Assembly: GCF_003122365.1 (NCBI RefSeq)
Contig: NZ_CP029254.1
Location: forward strand, 7,008,001 to 7,072,000
DNA from: Streptomyces spongiicola
GTDB taxonomy: Bacteria > Actinomycetota > Actinomycetes > Streptomycetales > Streptomycetaceae
DNA: 64,000 bases
Direction: 5' to 3'
Part shown: one piece after another, positions 51,057 through 59,119 of the stretch
How positions within the stretch are numbered: position 1 is the stretch's first letter
How the letters are laid out: each line of letters begins with the position of its first letter
The notes under the pieces: model-generated
What the model was told of the DNA's origin: nothing
The model's database searches: none
Seen by the model: the letters and a program-made list of their open reading frames with translations, nothing else
Position numbers and translations under genes: made by a program

Positions 51057-52697
51057 TCACCCCTCGCCGGACGCCGCCTCGCCCCGGTCGCCCCGGACCG
51101 TGTCGACGAGGGCCACCGGGTCCCCCGGGAGGTCGTCGCCGCGCCATGCCACGTGGCCGTCGGGGCGTACCAGCACGAAGGAGCGCTCGTACAGCTTGGC
51201 GATCTCCGGGTCGCCGCCCCGGTGCACGGTCAGCGGGACCCCCCGCTCGGCGAACGCGCGCTCGAACGCCGGAAGGCCGTCGTGGTCCGCGAAGCGGAGC
51301 AGTACGAAGCCCTGGCCGAACAGGTCGAGCGTGGAGGTGGAGGCTTCCCACCACGCGTGCGCGGCGCGGTGGCCGGGCTCGCTGCCGGGCCGCCAGTCGG
51401 CGTCTGGCCGGCCTTGGCGGATCGGTACGCCGGGGTCGTCGACGATCGCCGGGGAGCGGTAGCGCAGTCCGAAGTGGATCTGCGGGGCGTCGAACTCCCG
51501 CCGCGCGCCGCTGCTCGCCAGCCGCCCCGCCATCTCGGTGCGGGCCCGCTCGCCCTCGGGCCCGTCCAGGTGGATCCCGGGCGGCAGTTCCCTGCTCATG
51601 GTGCGTTGCAGGTTGGTGTTGGCCTCGTTGAGGCTCTCCAGGGCGATCGGCCTGCGCTCGGTGTCGTAGGTGTCGAGCAGGTGCCGACCCGCCCAGCCGT
51701 TCAGTGTGGCGGCGAGTTTCCAGCCCAGGTCGGCGGCGTCCGCGATGCCGGTGTTGAGCCCGAAGCCGCCCGAGGGCGACAGGGTGTGCGCCGCGTCGCC
51801 GGCGAGGAGGACGCGCCCGGCCCGGTACCGGTCGGCGACCCGGTGGGTGAGGTGCCACTCGCTGTCGCCGAGCACTTCCACCGGCGTGTCGAAGGCGAGG
51901 GCATCGTGGATCAGGGACAGCGCGTCGGCACGCGCCCCGCGGTCGCCGTCCGCGCCCACGACCAGGTTGTAGAGGTCGCCGCCGTTCAGCGAGCGCATGG
52001 GGAAGCGCAGCGTGGACGACAGCATCAGGAAGTACACGAGGGCGGCGCGGTCGCCCAGCCGTTCCCTGAGTTCGGGGGCCCGGAAGAGGACGTTGCGGAA
52101 GACCTGTGTGCGGTGGCGGCCCGGCGCCTCGATGCCGCAGGCCCGGCGGATGGGAGAAGAGGCGCCGTCGCAGGCGACCAGGAAGCGTGCCCGGACGGTG
52201 CCGGTCCTGCCCGTGGCCCGGTCGGTCAGGACGGCTTCGACGTGGTCATCGGCCGGCAGTACGCGGTCGACGGTGGTGAGGAGCCGCAGCGGGCCGGCCG
52301 GGTGGACGCCCAGCGCCCGCGACAGCACCGGGCTCAGCCAGTGTGCGGGACAGATCTGGTCGGGCTCGGGAGTGTGCACGAAGGCCGGCCGGCTCGCGGC
52401 GGTGCCGCGGCGGTACCGGTACACCTCGTGACCGCCCACCCTGGTGACCCAGGCGATGTCCAGAGGGTGGTCGGCGGGCCAGCCCGCCCCCCGGACGGCG
52501 TCCGCGACGCCCCAGCGGCGGAACAGTTCCATCGAGCGCGGACCGATCGTGCTGACCTTGGGATGCCGGACCTGTCCGTCACCGGCGTCGACGACCATGC
52601 AGTCGATCCCGCGGTACGTCAGGTCCAGTGCCACCGCCATCCCGACCGGGCCGCCGCCCACGACCAGCACGTCGGTCCGCTCGCCGGAGTACGTCAT
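51057..52697 (-). CDS. staC: FAD-dependent monooxygenase StaC of indolocarbazole biosynthesis
   Basis: 546 residues, ATG 52697 with GAGGAGAGG upstream. FAD dinucleotide motif VLVVGGGPVGMAVALDL (10-26), CDGASSPIRR (176-185) and GDAAHTLSPSGGFGLNTG (about 313). It follows the RebC/StaC family along its length (IGPRSMELFRRWGVADAVRGAGWP; VFRNVLFRAPELRERLGDRAAL). In the family it works with the P450 StaP to direct four-electron oxidation of chromopyrrolate to the lactam K252c or to arcyriaflavin. Val221 and Asn244 match what I recall for StaC, where RebC has Phe216 and Arg239. Last gene of the run, behind a hairpin. Confidence 0.88.
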   Translation of the reverse strand: MTYSGERTDVLVVGGGPVGMAVALDLTYRGIDCMVVDAGDGQVRHPKVSTIGPRSMELFRRWGVADAVRGAGWPADHPLDIAWVTRVGGHEVYRYRRGTAASRPAFVHTPEPDQICPAHWLSPVLSRALGVHPAGPLRLLTTVDRVLPADDHVEAVLTDRATGRTGTVRARFLVACDGASSPIRRACGIEAPGRHRTQVFRNVLFRAPELRERLGDRAALVYFLMLSSTLRFPMRSLNGGDLYNLVVGADGDRGARADALSLIHDALAFDTPVEVLGDSEWHLTHRVADRYRAGRVLLAGDAAHTLSPSGGFGLNTGIADAADLGWKLAATLNGWAGRHLLDTYDTERRPIALESLNEANTNLQRTMSRELPPGIHLDGPEGERARTEMAGRLASSGARREFDAPQIHFGLRYRSPAIVDDPGVPIRQGRPDADWRPGSEPGHRAAHAWWEASTSTLDLFGQGFVLLRFADHDGLPAFERAFAERGVPLTVHRGGDPEIAKLYERSFVLVRPDGHVAWRGDDLPGDPVALVDTVRGDRGEAASGEG

Positions 52698-52758
52698 CTC
52701 GTTCCTGCCTCTCCTCGTGGATCCGTGCTGCGCGTTCGGCTCACGGCCCGTCCGTACC

Positions 52759-52794
52759 GCGCGGGGAGGGTGCGCGGGTGCACCCTCCCCGCGC
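52759..52794 (-). terminator. Strong hairpin between staMB and staC
   Basis: GCGCGGGGAGGGTGC (52759-52773) and GCACCCTCCCCGCGC (52780-52794), a perfect 15-bp stem with six-base loop, nine bases after the staMB stop. staC begins 62 bases further, so staC may need its own promoter or read-through. Confidence 0.8.
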
Positions 52795-52802
52795 GCACCC
52801 GG

Positions 52803-53645
52803 TCAGGGGCGTTCGGCGGTGACCAGCAGGCAGCCGAAGTCGTCGGCTCCCGCCAGGTCGGACGGCTTGAAGGAGTCGTCGCCGAAGTCGAAGTTGCCCT
52901 CGTCCATGGCCGCGGGGCGCTCCTCGGCGGCCGCCAGCTTCCCCAGTTCGTCGGCGAGGCGCAGCGTGGTCTGCTCGGTGACGTCGAGGATCTCGCGCAG
53001 CCGCAGGCCGGAGCGGTGGAGCAGTGCGACGTAGTCGTCGATGTCGGCCGTGGTCGACATCAGGTCGCGGCAGAACTTGTCGATGCCCGGGTGCCGCACC
53101 GCCTTTCGCGGGTGACGTTCGAACACGTCGGTCAGGACGATCCGGCCGCCGGGCCGGAGCACCCGGCACACCTCGGTGAACACCCGCTGCCGGTCCGGCA
53201 TGTGGCAGACGGACTCGAGGGCCATCACGGCGTCGAACGACGCGTCCTCGAAGGGGAGCCGCATCGCGTCGCCGTGGCGGAAGATGGCACGGTCGGCGAG
53301 CCCGGCCTCGGCCGCGAGCCGTCCCGCGGTCCTGATCTGCTCCTCGCTGATGCTGATGCCGGTGACCCGCGCGCCCGTGCGCGTCACGACCCGCAGACCG
53401 GGGCCGCCCACCCCGCAGCCCAGGTCGAGGACGTGGGAGGAGCCGTCCACCCTCATCCGCTCGATGAAGACGTCGGTGAGCCGGTCCATCGCCTCCTCGA
53501 CCGTGGCCTCTGAGTCCGGTGTGTCCCAGTAGCCGATGTGCACGTTGGGGTTGAAGGTTCCGTCGCTCATCGCGCTCAGCGTCAGCCGGTCGTACAGCTT
53601 GCCGACGGCTTCCGGCTCGGGCAGGGTCTGGACGGGGTCGGTCAT
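52803..53645 (-). CDS. staMB: SAM methyltransferase StaMB (predicted sugar O-methyltransferase)
   Basis: 280 residues, ATG 53645 with GAGAGG upstream. Class I fold: HVLDLGCGVGGPGLRV (about 71-86), ITGISISEEQI, IFRHGDAMRLPFEDASFD and ALESVCHMPD. It resembles the gamma-tocopherol/sterol-type sugar methyltransferase group (SgcD3/rebM-like) and is paralogous to StaMA in this cluster. StaMB is the 4'-O-methyltransferase of staurosporine by cluster position. O versus N target is assigned from gene order only. Followed by a terminator-like hairpin. Confidence 0.83.
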   Translation of the reverse strand: MTDPVQTLPEPEAVGKLYDRLTLSAMSDGTFNPNVHIGYWDTPDSEATVEEAMDRLTDVFIERMRVDGSSHVLDLGCGVGGPGLRVVTRTGARVTGISISEEQIRTAGRLAAEAGLADRAIFRHGDAMRLPFEDASFDAVMALESVCHMPDRQRVFTEVCRVLRPGGRIVLTDVFERHPRKAVRHPGIDKFCRDLMSTTADIDDYVALLHRSGLRLREILDVTEQTTLRLADELGKLAAAEERPAAMDEGNFDFGDDSFKPSDLAGADDFGCLLVTAERP

Positions 53646-53896
53646 GGAGACGGCCTCTCTGGTCGGCAGGTGAAGGTGAAGGTGCGGGTGCAGTTGGTGG
53701 GTGGGCGGGCGGTCCGCGGCCCCGGCCGGCCACGGCGTTGCGGTGGGCCGGCAACCGGGCTCGAGCGCCGGTCAGGCACCACGCGTTCGCGTGGGACCCG
53801 CGTCCGCCGCGTCCGGGCGGATGGGCCGGACGCCGGGCGGGCCGATGCGCTCCCGGCCGCCCCGCGGGACACGAACCGGCGGCGGGCGCGCGGGCG

Positions 53897-54523
53897 TTAC
53901 CGTACGGGCCTCGCGGGTCTCTCGGGCGCCAGCCCCCTCTCGATCTGCCGGCAGCGGGCGTAGTCCGGCAGCAGGCCCTGCCGCTGCGCCTCGGCGAGGG
54001 TGATCGCCGCACGGTCCCGCTCGGAGAGGACCGGTTCGGTGTCCGTGGTGATCGGCAGTGCGAGGGCCGGGTCGAGGACGGAGAGGGAGAGTTCGTTCTC
54101 GGCGGCGTAGCACTCGGAGAGCATGTAGGACATGACGGTGTCGTCCTCCAGCGCCACGAACGCATGGCCCACTCCCACGGGTATGAAGCTGGCCCGGTGG
54201 TCGTTCTGGTCCATCAGCACCGCGTCCCAGCGGCCGAACGTGGGTGAGCCGACCCGGATGTCGACGACGATGTCCAGCGCGCTGCCGCGGGAGCAGTGGA
54301 CGTACTTCGCGGTACCCGGCGGTGTCACCGTGTAGTGGATGCCGCGTACGACGCCGCGCCGGGACACGCTGTGGTTGGTCTGCGCGACGGGGAAGAGCGG
54401 GGCGCCGTGGGCCTCGGTGAACGCCCGCTCCTGGTACGGCGAGACGAACCTGCCCCGGTCGTCGGGGAAGACGCGGGGCGTGAACTCGATGGCCCCCTCG
54501 ACGGTGAGTGCGCGTGCTTTCAC
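53897..54523 (-). CDS. staE: NDP-4-keto-6-deoxyhexose 3,5-epimerase StaE
   Basis: 208 residues from the GTG at 54523 (GAGGGAGAAGAT upstream). RmlC-like cupin: FSPxVFPDDRGRF, then RGVVRGIHYTVTPPGTAKYVHCSRGSALDIVVDIR with base His63, Lys73 and Asp84. SFIPVGVGHAFVALEDDTVMSYMLSE carries the catalytic Tyr133. It would invert C3/C5 of the 4-keto sugar, giving the L-configuration needed for L-ristosamine-type sugar. A 251-base gap without gene separates it from staMB. Just upstream, GGTTCGCTGGTC repeats (54540-54585) precede the gene. Confidence 0.88.
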   Translation of the reverse strand: MKARALTVEGAIEFTPRVFPDDRGRFVSPYQERAFTEAHGAPLFPVAQTNHSVSRRGVVRGIHYTVTPPGTAKYVHCSRGSALDIVVDIRVGSPTFGRWDAVLMDQNDHRASFIPVGVGHAFVALEDDTVMSYMLSECYAAENELSLSVLDPALALPITTDTEPVLSERDRAAITLAEAQRQGLLPDYARCRQIERGLAPERPARPVR

Positions 54524-54602
54524 ATCTTCTCCCTCGGCTCGCTGGTCGGTTCGCTGGTCGGTTCGGTGCTCGGTTCGGCGGAACGCGGCGGGCGGCTGGG
54601 CG

Positions 54603-55712
54603 TCACAGCGTCCCCAGCACCTCGCGCAGGGCATGGATGACCTTGTCCTGGAGATCGGGGGCGAGTGAGGGGTACATCGGCAGCGAGAAGATCTCGCCGG
54701 CCAGCGCCTCGGTGACCGGAAGCGACCCCTTGGCGTACCCGAGGTGGGCGAAGCCGGTCATGGTGTGCACCGGCCACGGATAGCTGATGTTGAGGTGGAT
54801 GTCGTACGCCTTGAGTCGCTCGATGATGTCGTCGCGCCTGGGGTGGCGGACCACGTACACGTAGTACACGTGCTCGTTGCCGGGCACGGTCCGCGGCAGG
54901 ACGAGGCCGGTGCCCGCCAGACCGTCGGCGTAGCGCCGGGCGACCGCCCGGCGGCCGGCGATGTAGGTGTCGAGCCGTCCCAGCTTGCGGCGGAGGATCT
55001 CGGCGTGGAGCTCGTCGAGGCGGCTGTTGTGGGCGGGGGTCTCCAGGGTGTAGTAGCGCTCGTCCATGCCGTAGTAGCGCAGTCGGCGCAGCCGTTTCGC
55101 CACGGAGGGGTCCGAGGTGATCGTGGCGCCGCCGTCGCCGTAGGCGCCGAGCACCTTGGTCGGGTAGAAGGAGAAGGCGGCGGCGTCACCGGTGGAGCCG
55201 GCCACCGTCCCGCCCTGCCTGGCGCCGTGGGCTTGGGCGCAGTCCTCCAGGACGGCCAGTCCGTGCCGGGCGGCGAGTTCCTTCAGCGGGCCCATGTCCA
55301 CGCACTGGCCGTACAGGTGGACGGGGAGGATGCACCGGGTGCGTCCGGTGACGGCCGCGCCGACCTGGCCGGTGTCCATGAGGTAGTCGTCCTCGCGGAC
55401 GTCGACGAAGACGGGAGTGGCACCGGTGGAGTCGATGGCGACGACGGTGGGTGCCGCGGTGTTCGACACCGTGATCACCTCGTCGCCGGGGCCGATGCCG
55501 AGGGCCTGGAGTCCCAGCTTGATGGCGTTCGTCCCGTTGTCGACGCCCACGCAGTGGTCCACCGAGTGGTAGGCGGCGAACTCCTCCTCGAAGCCGCGCA
55601 CGCTCGCGCCGAGCACCAGCCGGCCCGAGGAGAAGACCGTCTCAACGGCGTCCAGGATGTCCGGGCGCTCGGCCTCGTACTCCGCCAGGTAGTCCCATAC
55701 ACGCGTCGTCAT
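54603..55712 (-). CDS. staI: Sugar aminotransferase StaI (DegT/DnrJ/EryC1/StrS family)
   Basis: 369 residues. Starts MTTRVWDYLAEYEAERPDIL. PLP Schiff-base Lys186 in SFYPTKVLGAYGDGG, VLEDCAQAHGA upstream (Asp/His/Gln contacts) and VDNGTNAIKLGLQALGIGPGDEVI typical of StrS-type aminotransferases. It would install the amino group of the deoxysugar from glutamate. Lies between staK and staE, all same strand. Reaction class is certain; which carbon it aminates is inferred from the staurosporine pathway. Confidence 0.9.
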   Translation of the reverse strand: MTTRVWDYLAEYEAERPDILDAVETVFSSGRLVLGASVRGFEEEFAAYHSVDHCVGVDNGTNAIKLGLQALGIGPGDEVITVSNTAAPTVVAIDSTGATPVFVDVREDDYLMDTGQVGAAVTGRTRCILPVHLYGQCVDMGPLKELAARHGLAVLEDCAQAHGARQGGTVAGSTGDAAAFSFYPTKVLGAYGDGGATITSDPSVAKRLRRLRYYGMDERYYTLETPAHNSRLDELHAEILRRKLGRLDTYIAGRRAVARRYADGLAGTGLVLPRTVPGNEHVYYVYVVRHPRRDDIIERLKAYDIHLNISYPWPVHTMTGFAHLGYAKGSLPVTEALAGEIFSLPMYPSLAPDLQDKVIHALREVLGTL

Positions 55713-55779
55713 CTTCCAGCCTTTCCAGAACGGCGGCGCACTGCGGTGCGCCTGCGGTCGGTGGGTGTCGGGGGTGCGG

Positions 55780-56766
55780 TCACCGGGGGTCGTCCCGCCC
55801 GCGGGCCAGGGCGGTCACGGCGCGGCGCACGCCTTCGTGCAGCGGGATCCGGGGATGCCAGCCGGTGGCCGCGCGGAACGCCGAGGAGTCGAGGGTCACG
55901 CTCCGGAAGTCCGTCGCGGGGGCGTGCGCGGGTGGTTCGACGGACACCACGTCGACCGGAGGCCGTCCCAGTACGTCGGCCGCGGTGCGGGCGACCAGCC
56001 GGAAGACCTCGCCGAGCGCGTCGCCGCGGCCCGCGCCGATCAGCCAGTGGCCGCCCACCAGGGAGCCGGGGTGGTCCAGAGCGGCCGTGAACGCCGCCGC
56101 GACGTCGTCGACGTGGACCAGGTCGCGGCGCACCGTGCCGTCGTGCCACATGGTGAGCGTCCGCCCGTCGAGCGCCCGCCGCGCCATGGCGGACACGACA
56201 CCCCGGTCGCCCGCACCGGGCGCCGCGCTCTCGCCGAACACCGTGGGCAGACGCAGGCTGACGCCGCGTACCCGGCCCTCGGCAGTGGCCTTCAGCAGGT
56301 GCTGCTCGGCGGCCAGTTTCTGCCGGTCGTAGGCGGTCTCGGGGCGGTCGGGTTCGGTTCCGTCGAGCGGCTCCCGCCGGGGCACCCCGACCTGCGAGGC
56401 GGCACCGCCGTACACGACCAGCGGGGGCGTCACCTCGCCCGGGGCCGGCCGCAGCACGTCGACGAGGTCCCGCATGACCCCGACGTTGACGCGCTCGGCG
56501 CCGGGGTCGCTCTCGGCGGCCCGCCAGCCGCCGTCCCCCAGCAGCAGATGGATCACCGCGTCCGAGCCTGCGACCGCTTCGGCGAGGGCCTCCCGGTCGG
56601 TGAGGTCGGCGGTGACGACGGTGGTCTCGGCCTGGCCGGGAGCGGGTGTGCTCGGCCTGCGCGCAACGGCCCGCAGCCGGATCCGGCGGTTCGCCAGCGC
56701 GCGGGTGACGGACGATCCGACGAAGCCGGAGGCACCGAGTACGGTGACCAGGGGTGTGCGCTTCAC
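55780..56766 (-). CDS. staK: NDP-hexose 4-ketoreductase StaK
   Basis: 328 residues from the GTG at 56766 (GAGGAG nine bases upstream); an upstream ATG at 56805 would overlap staJ and lacks a site. Rossmann TVLGASGFVGSSV (8-20), SDR-extended fold with Tyr146 and Lys150 (YDRQK), and C-terminal GYGxP-type FRAATGWHPRIPLHEGVRRAV. It reduces the 4-keto group of the deoxysugar intermediate. It begins 19 bases after staJ. Confidence 0.9.
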   Translation of the reverse strand: MKRTPLVTVLGASGFVGSSVTRALANRRIRLRAVARRPSTPAPGQAETTVVTADLTDREALAEAVAGSDAVIHLLLGDGGWRAAESDPGAERVNVGVMRDLVDVLRPAPGEVTPPLVVYGGAASQVGVPRREPLDGTEPDRPETAYDRQKLAAEQHLLKATAEGRVRGVSLRLPTVFGESAAPGAGDRGVVSAMARRALDGRTLTMWHDGTVRRDLVHVDDVAAAFTAALDHPGSLVGGHWLIGAGRGDALGEVFRLVARTAADVLGRPPVDVVSVEPPAHAPATDFRSVTLDSSAFRAATGWHPRIPLHEGVRRAVTALARGRDDPR

Positions 56767-56785
56767 TGCGCTCCTCTTCTCGATG

Positions 56786-58231
56786 TCAGCGGTGCCCGCC
56801 TCCATGGAGCAGCCCTCCCCGGGACCGCGCCGCGGCGGCGTTGAGGCAGGCCAGCAGCGTGCGGGCCTCGACGTTCAGGTAGTGGCCGTGCCGGGTGAGG
56901 GCCCTGAGCTGGGCCGGGGCGGCCCAGATGTAGGCGGGGGGCGGTTCGAGCGGGGCGTCGCCGGCCTCGACGACGAGGTACCGGCTTCTCGCGTTGAGGA
57001 AGCGCCCGCCCTCCTCGGACAGGACGGCCTGGTAGCGGACCTGCGACGGCGGGGCGTTGAGCACGGTGTCGAGGAACGGCGGGCGGTCCGCCGGGGGCAG
57101 ATGGGCGTAGTTGCCGGGTGTGCACTGGACGGTCGGGGCCAGCTCGACGGTGTCCAGGAAGCCGCCCTCGGCCCGGGCGTGCACCAGCACATGGGGGACT
57201 CCGCCGATCTCGCGTACCAGGAACGCGGCGACCCCCAGCCCCACGGGCTCGACCAACGGCTGGTCCCAGTGGACCACTTCGCGGCTGCCGGCCCGCACGG
57301 AGACGGCGACGACCCTGAAGTAGCGCCCGTCCTCGTGCTCGATCGCCTCGGCGCCGCGCTTCCAGCCGCGCACGTCGGCGAGCGGTATCCGTTCGGCGCG
57401 CACGTCGCGGCGGGAGCGCTCGCCCGTGAACCAGGAGAGGAGCTGCGCGTCCGACAGCAGCGCGCCTGGGGACGTGTCCCCGTACGGCACGCACGACAGC
57501 ACGGTCCTGGCGTTCATGTTGACCATGTCGTCCTCGTGGAGCAGTTCGGCGATCTGGCCGAGGGTGAGCCAGCGGAAGTCGTCCAGCTCGGGGACGTCGC
57601 CGGCGGTCTCCACGATCATGTTGCGGTTGGTCTTGCGGTAGAACCACGAGCCCTGCTCGGACTGGAGGACGTCGACGACGACGCGGTCCGGGTCGGGCCG
57701 CAGGAAGTGGTCGACGAGCTGGACTTCCGCACCCCGGTGGGCCCTGGTGTAGTTGCTGCGGGTGGCCTGCACGGTCGGGGAGAGCTGGAGCAGGTTGGCG
57801 TTGCCCGGCTCCATCTTGGCCTGCATCAGGAAGTGCAGCACCCCGTCGAACTCCTTGGCCAGGATGCCGAGGATGCCCACTTCGGGCTGTCTGACGACCG
57901 GCTGCTGCCACTCCCGGTACGGGCCGTCGCCGAAGGGCCCGCCGGACTCCACCACATGCATGCCCTCGACGGTGAAGAACCGCCCGCTGCGGTGCACGAG
58001 ATTGCCGCTGCCCGGCTCGAAGCGCCACTGGCCCAGCTCCGCGAACGGTATCCGCTCCACGTGGAACACGTGGGCCCGGCGACGCTCGGCCAGCCAGGCG
58101 CGCACGTCCCCGGTCCGCGCCCGCGCCCCTCGCCCGGTCGCGGCCGACAGGGCGATGCGGTCGGCCAACCGGCCGTCCTCGCGCGGGCGTACGGCCGGAA
58201 CGGCGGGCGGTGGCACGATCCGAGACGACAT
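56786..58231 (-). CDS. staJ: NDP-hexose 2,3-dehydratase StaJ
   Basis: 481 residues. Two similar halves, each with the family signature: LQLSPTVQATRSNYTRAHRG (about 149-165) and ELAPTVQCTPGNYAH (about 360-375), each half beginning with an HxERI-PFAELGQWRFE or AERIPLADVRGWKRG block. NDP-hexose 2,3-dehydratases remove water across C2-C3 of 4-keto-6-deoxyhexose, the entry to 2-deoxygenation. The tandem Nudix-like halves are a family trait. Followed 19 bases later by staK. Confidence 0.9.
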   Translation of the reverse strand: MSSRIVPPPAVPAVRPREDGRLADRIALSAATGRGARARTGDVRAWLAERRRAHVFHVERIPFAELGQWRFEPGSGNLVHRSGRFFTVEGMHVVESGGPFGDGPYREWQQPVVRQPEVGILGILAKEFDGVLHFLMQAKMEPGNANLLQLSPTVQATRSNYTRAHRGAEVQLVDHFLRPDPDRVVVDVLQSEQGSWFYRKTNRNMIVETAGDVPELDDFRWLTLGQIAELLHEDDMVNMNARTVLSCVPYGDTSPGALLSDAQLLSWFTGERSRRDVRAERIPLADVRGWKRGAEAIEHEDGRYFRVVAVSVRAGSREVVHWDQPLVEPVGLGVAAFLVREIGGVPHVLVHARAEGGFLDTVELAPTVQCTPGNYAHLPPADRPPFLDTVLNAPPSQVRYQAVLSEEGGRFLNARSRYLVVEAGDAPLEPPPAYIWAAPAQLRALTRHGHYLNVEARTLLACLNAAAARSRGGLLHGGGHR

Positions 58232-58248
58232 CGAGGGCTCCCTGCCGC

Positions 58249-59076
58249 TCAGGACCGCTGCGCCGTGATCAGGACATAGCCGGTGTGCGGGTGGCTCCCC
58301 ACGCCCTCCATCAGGTCGGCCGCCGCGGCCATCTGCTCCGCCGCGCCGGAGTCGAGGGACTCGGCGAGTTCCCGGAAGGCCGCAGCGGCGTGCCCGTAGC
58401 TGGCGCGGACCTGCTCACCGATGTCCGTCAGCTCCAGTAGTTCCCAGCCCGCGGCCGCCAGATGGGCGCGGTGCTCCTCGGGCGTGTTGATCCCGGCGAT
58501 CTCGTACATGCGCAGCATCCCGTCGAGTACGGCCCTGTCGCCACCGCTGAACGGCTGCCGCAGGCACAGGTCGGCGACGGCGAGCCGGCCGCCGGGCCGG
58601 ACGACTCGGTGGAGTTCCTTCAGCGCGCGGGTCTGGTCGGCCATGTGCAGCAGCGACTCGATCGCGAAGGCACCGTCGAAGGAGCCGTCGTGGAAGGGGA
58701 GGTCGGTGGCGTCCGCCAGCCGGAAGGAGACCCGGCACCCGAGTCCGGCCCCCACCGCCCGCTCCGCCGCCTCGGCGACCTGCTGCCCGCTCACGGTGAT
58801 GCCGGTGACGTGCACGTCGTGCGCCTCCGCGACGCGCAGGGCCGGTACCCCGATGCCGCAGCCCACGTCCAGCAGCCGGCGGCCCGGCCGGAGGTCGAGG
58901 CGGTCGGCGACCAGGTCGGTGAGACGGTCGGTGGCTTCGGCGAGCGGGACACCGGGGTCGTCGTCCCAGTAGCCCACGTGGATGTTGCCGCCCATGGCCG
59001 TGGTGGCCCCGGCGTCGGCGAACTGGTCGTACACCTCGCCCACGGAGTCGGCGGTGGTGTCGGACTTCTGCGTCAT
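58249..59076 (-). CDS. staMA: SAM methyltransferase StaMA (predicted sugar N-methyltransferase)
   Basis: 275 residues, GGAAGG upstream of ATG 59076. Class I motif RLLDVGCGIGVPALRV (67-82), VTGITVSGQQVAE, FRLADATDLPFHDGSFD and AIESLLHMADQ. It is clearly paralogous to StaMB: both open with an xxHxGYWDD block near residue 35. StaMA is the 3'-N-methyltransferase of staurosporine by cluster position. Starts 43 bases after staP. Confidence 0.84.
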   Translation of the reverse strand: MTQKSDTTADSVGEVYDQFADAGATTAMGGNIHVGYWDDDPGVPLAEATDRLTDLVADRLDLRPGRRLLDVGCGIGVPALRVAEAHDVHVTGITVSGQQVAEAAERAVGAGLGCRVSFRLADATDLPFHDGSFDGAFAIESLLHMADQTRALKELHRVVRPGGRLAVADLCLRQPFSGGDRAVLDGMLRMYEIAGINTPEEHRAHLAAAGWELLELTDIGEQVRASYGHAAAAFRELAESLDSGAAEQMAAAADLMEGVGSHPHTGYVLITAQRS

Positions 59077-59119
59077 GGCTGTGCCTTCCTGTTGTGCGTC
59101 GTCGATGCCGCGCTGCGGG

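Noticed and set aside
48739..51858. A 1039-codon minus-strand open frame across the epoxide hydrolase
   Set aside because: Antisense shadow crossing three unrelated real genes. Low-complexity Arg/Pro content.
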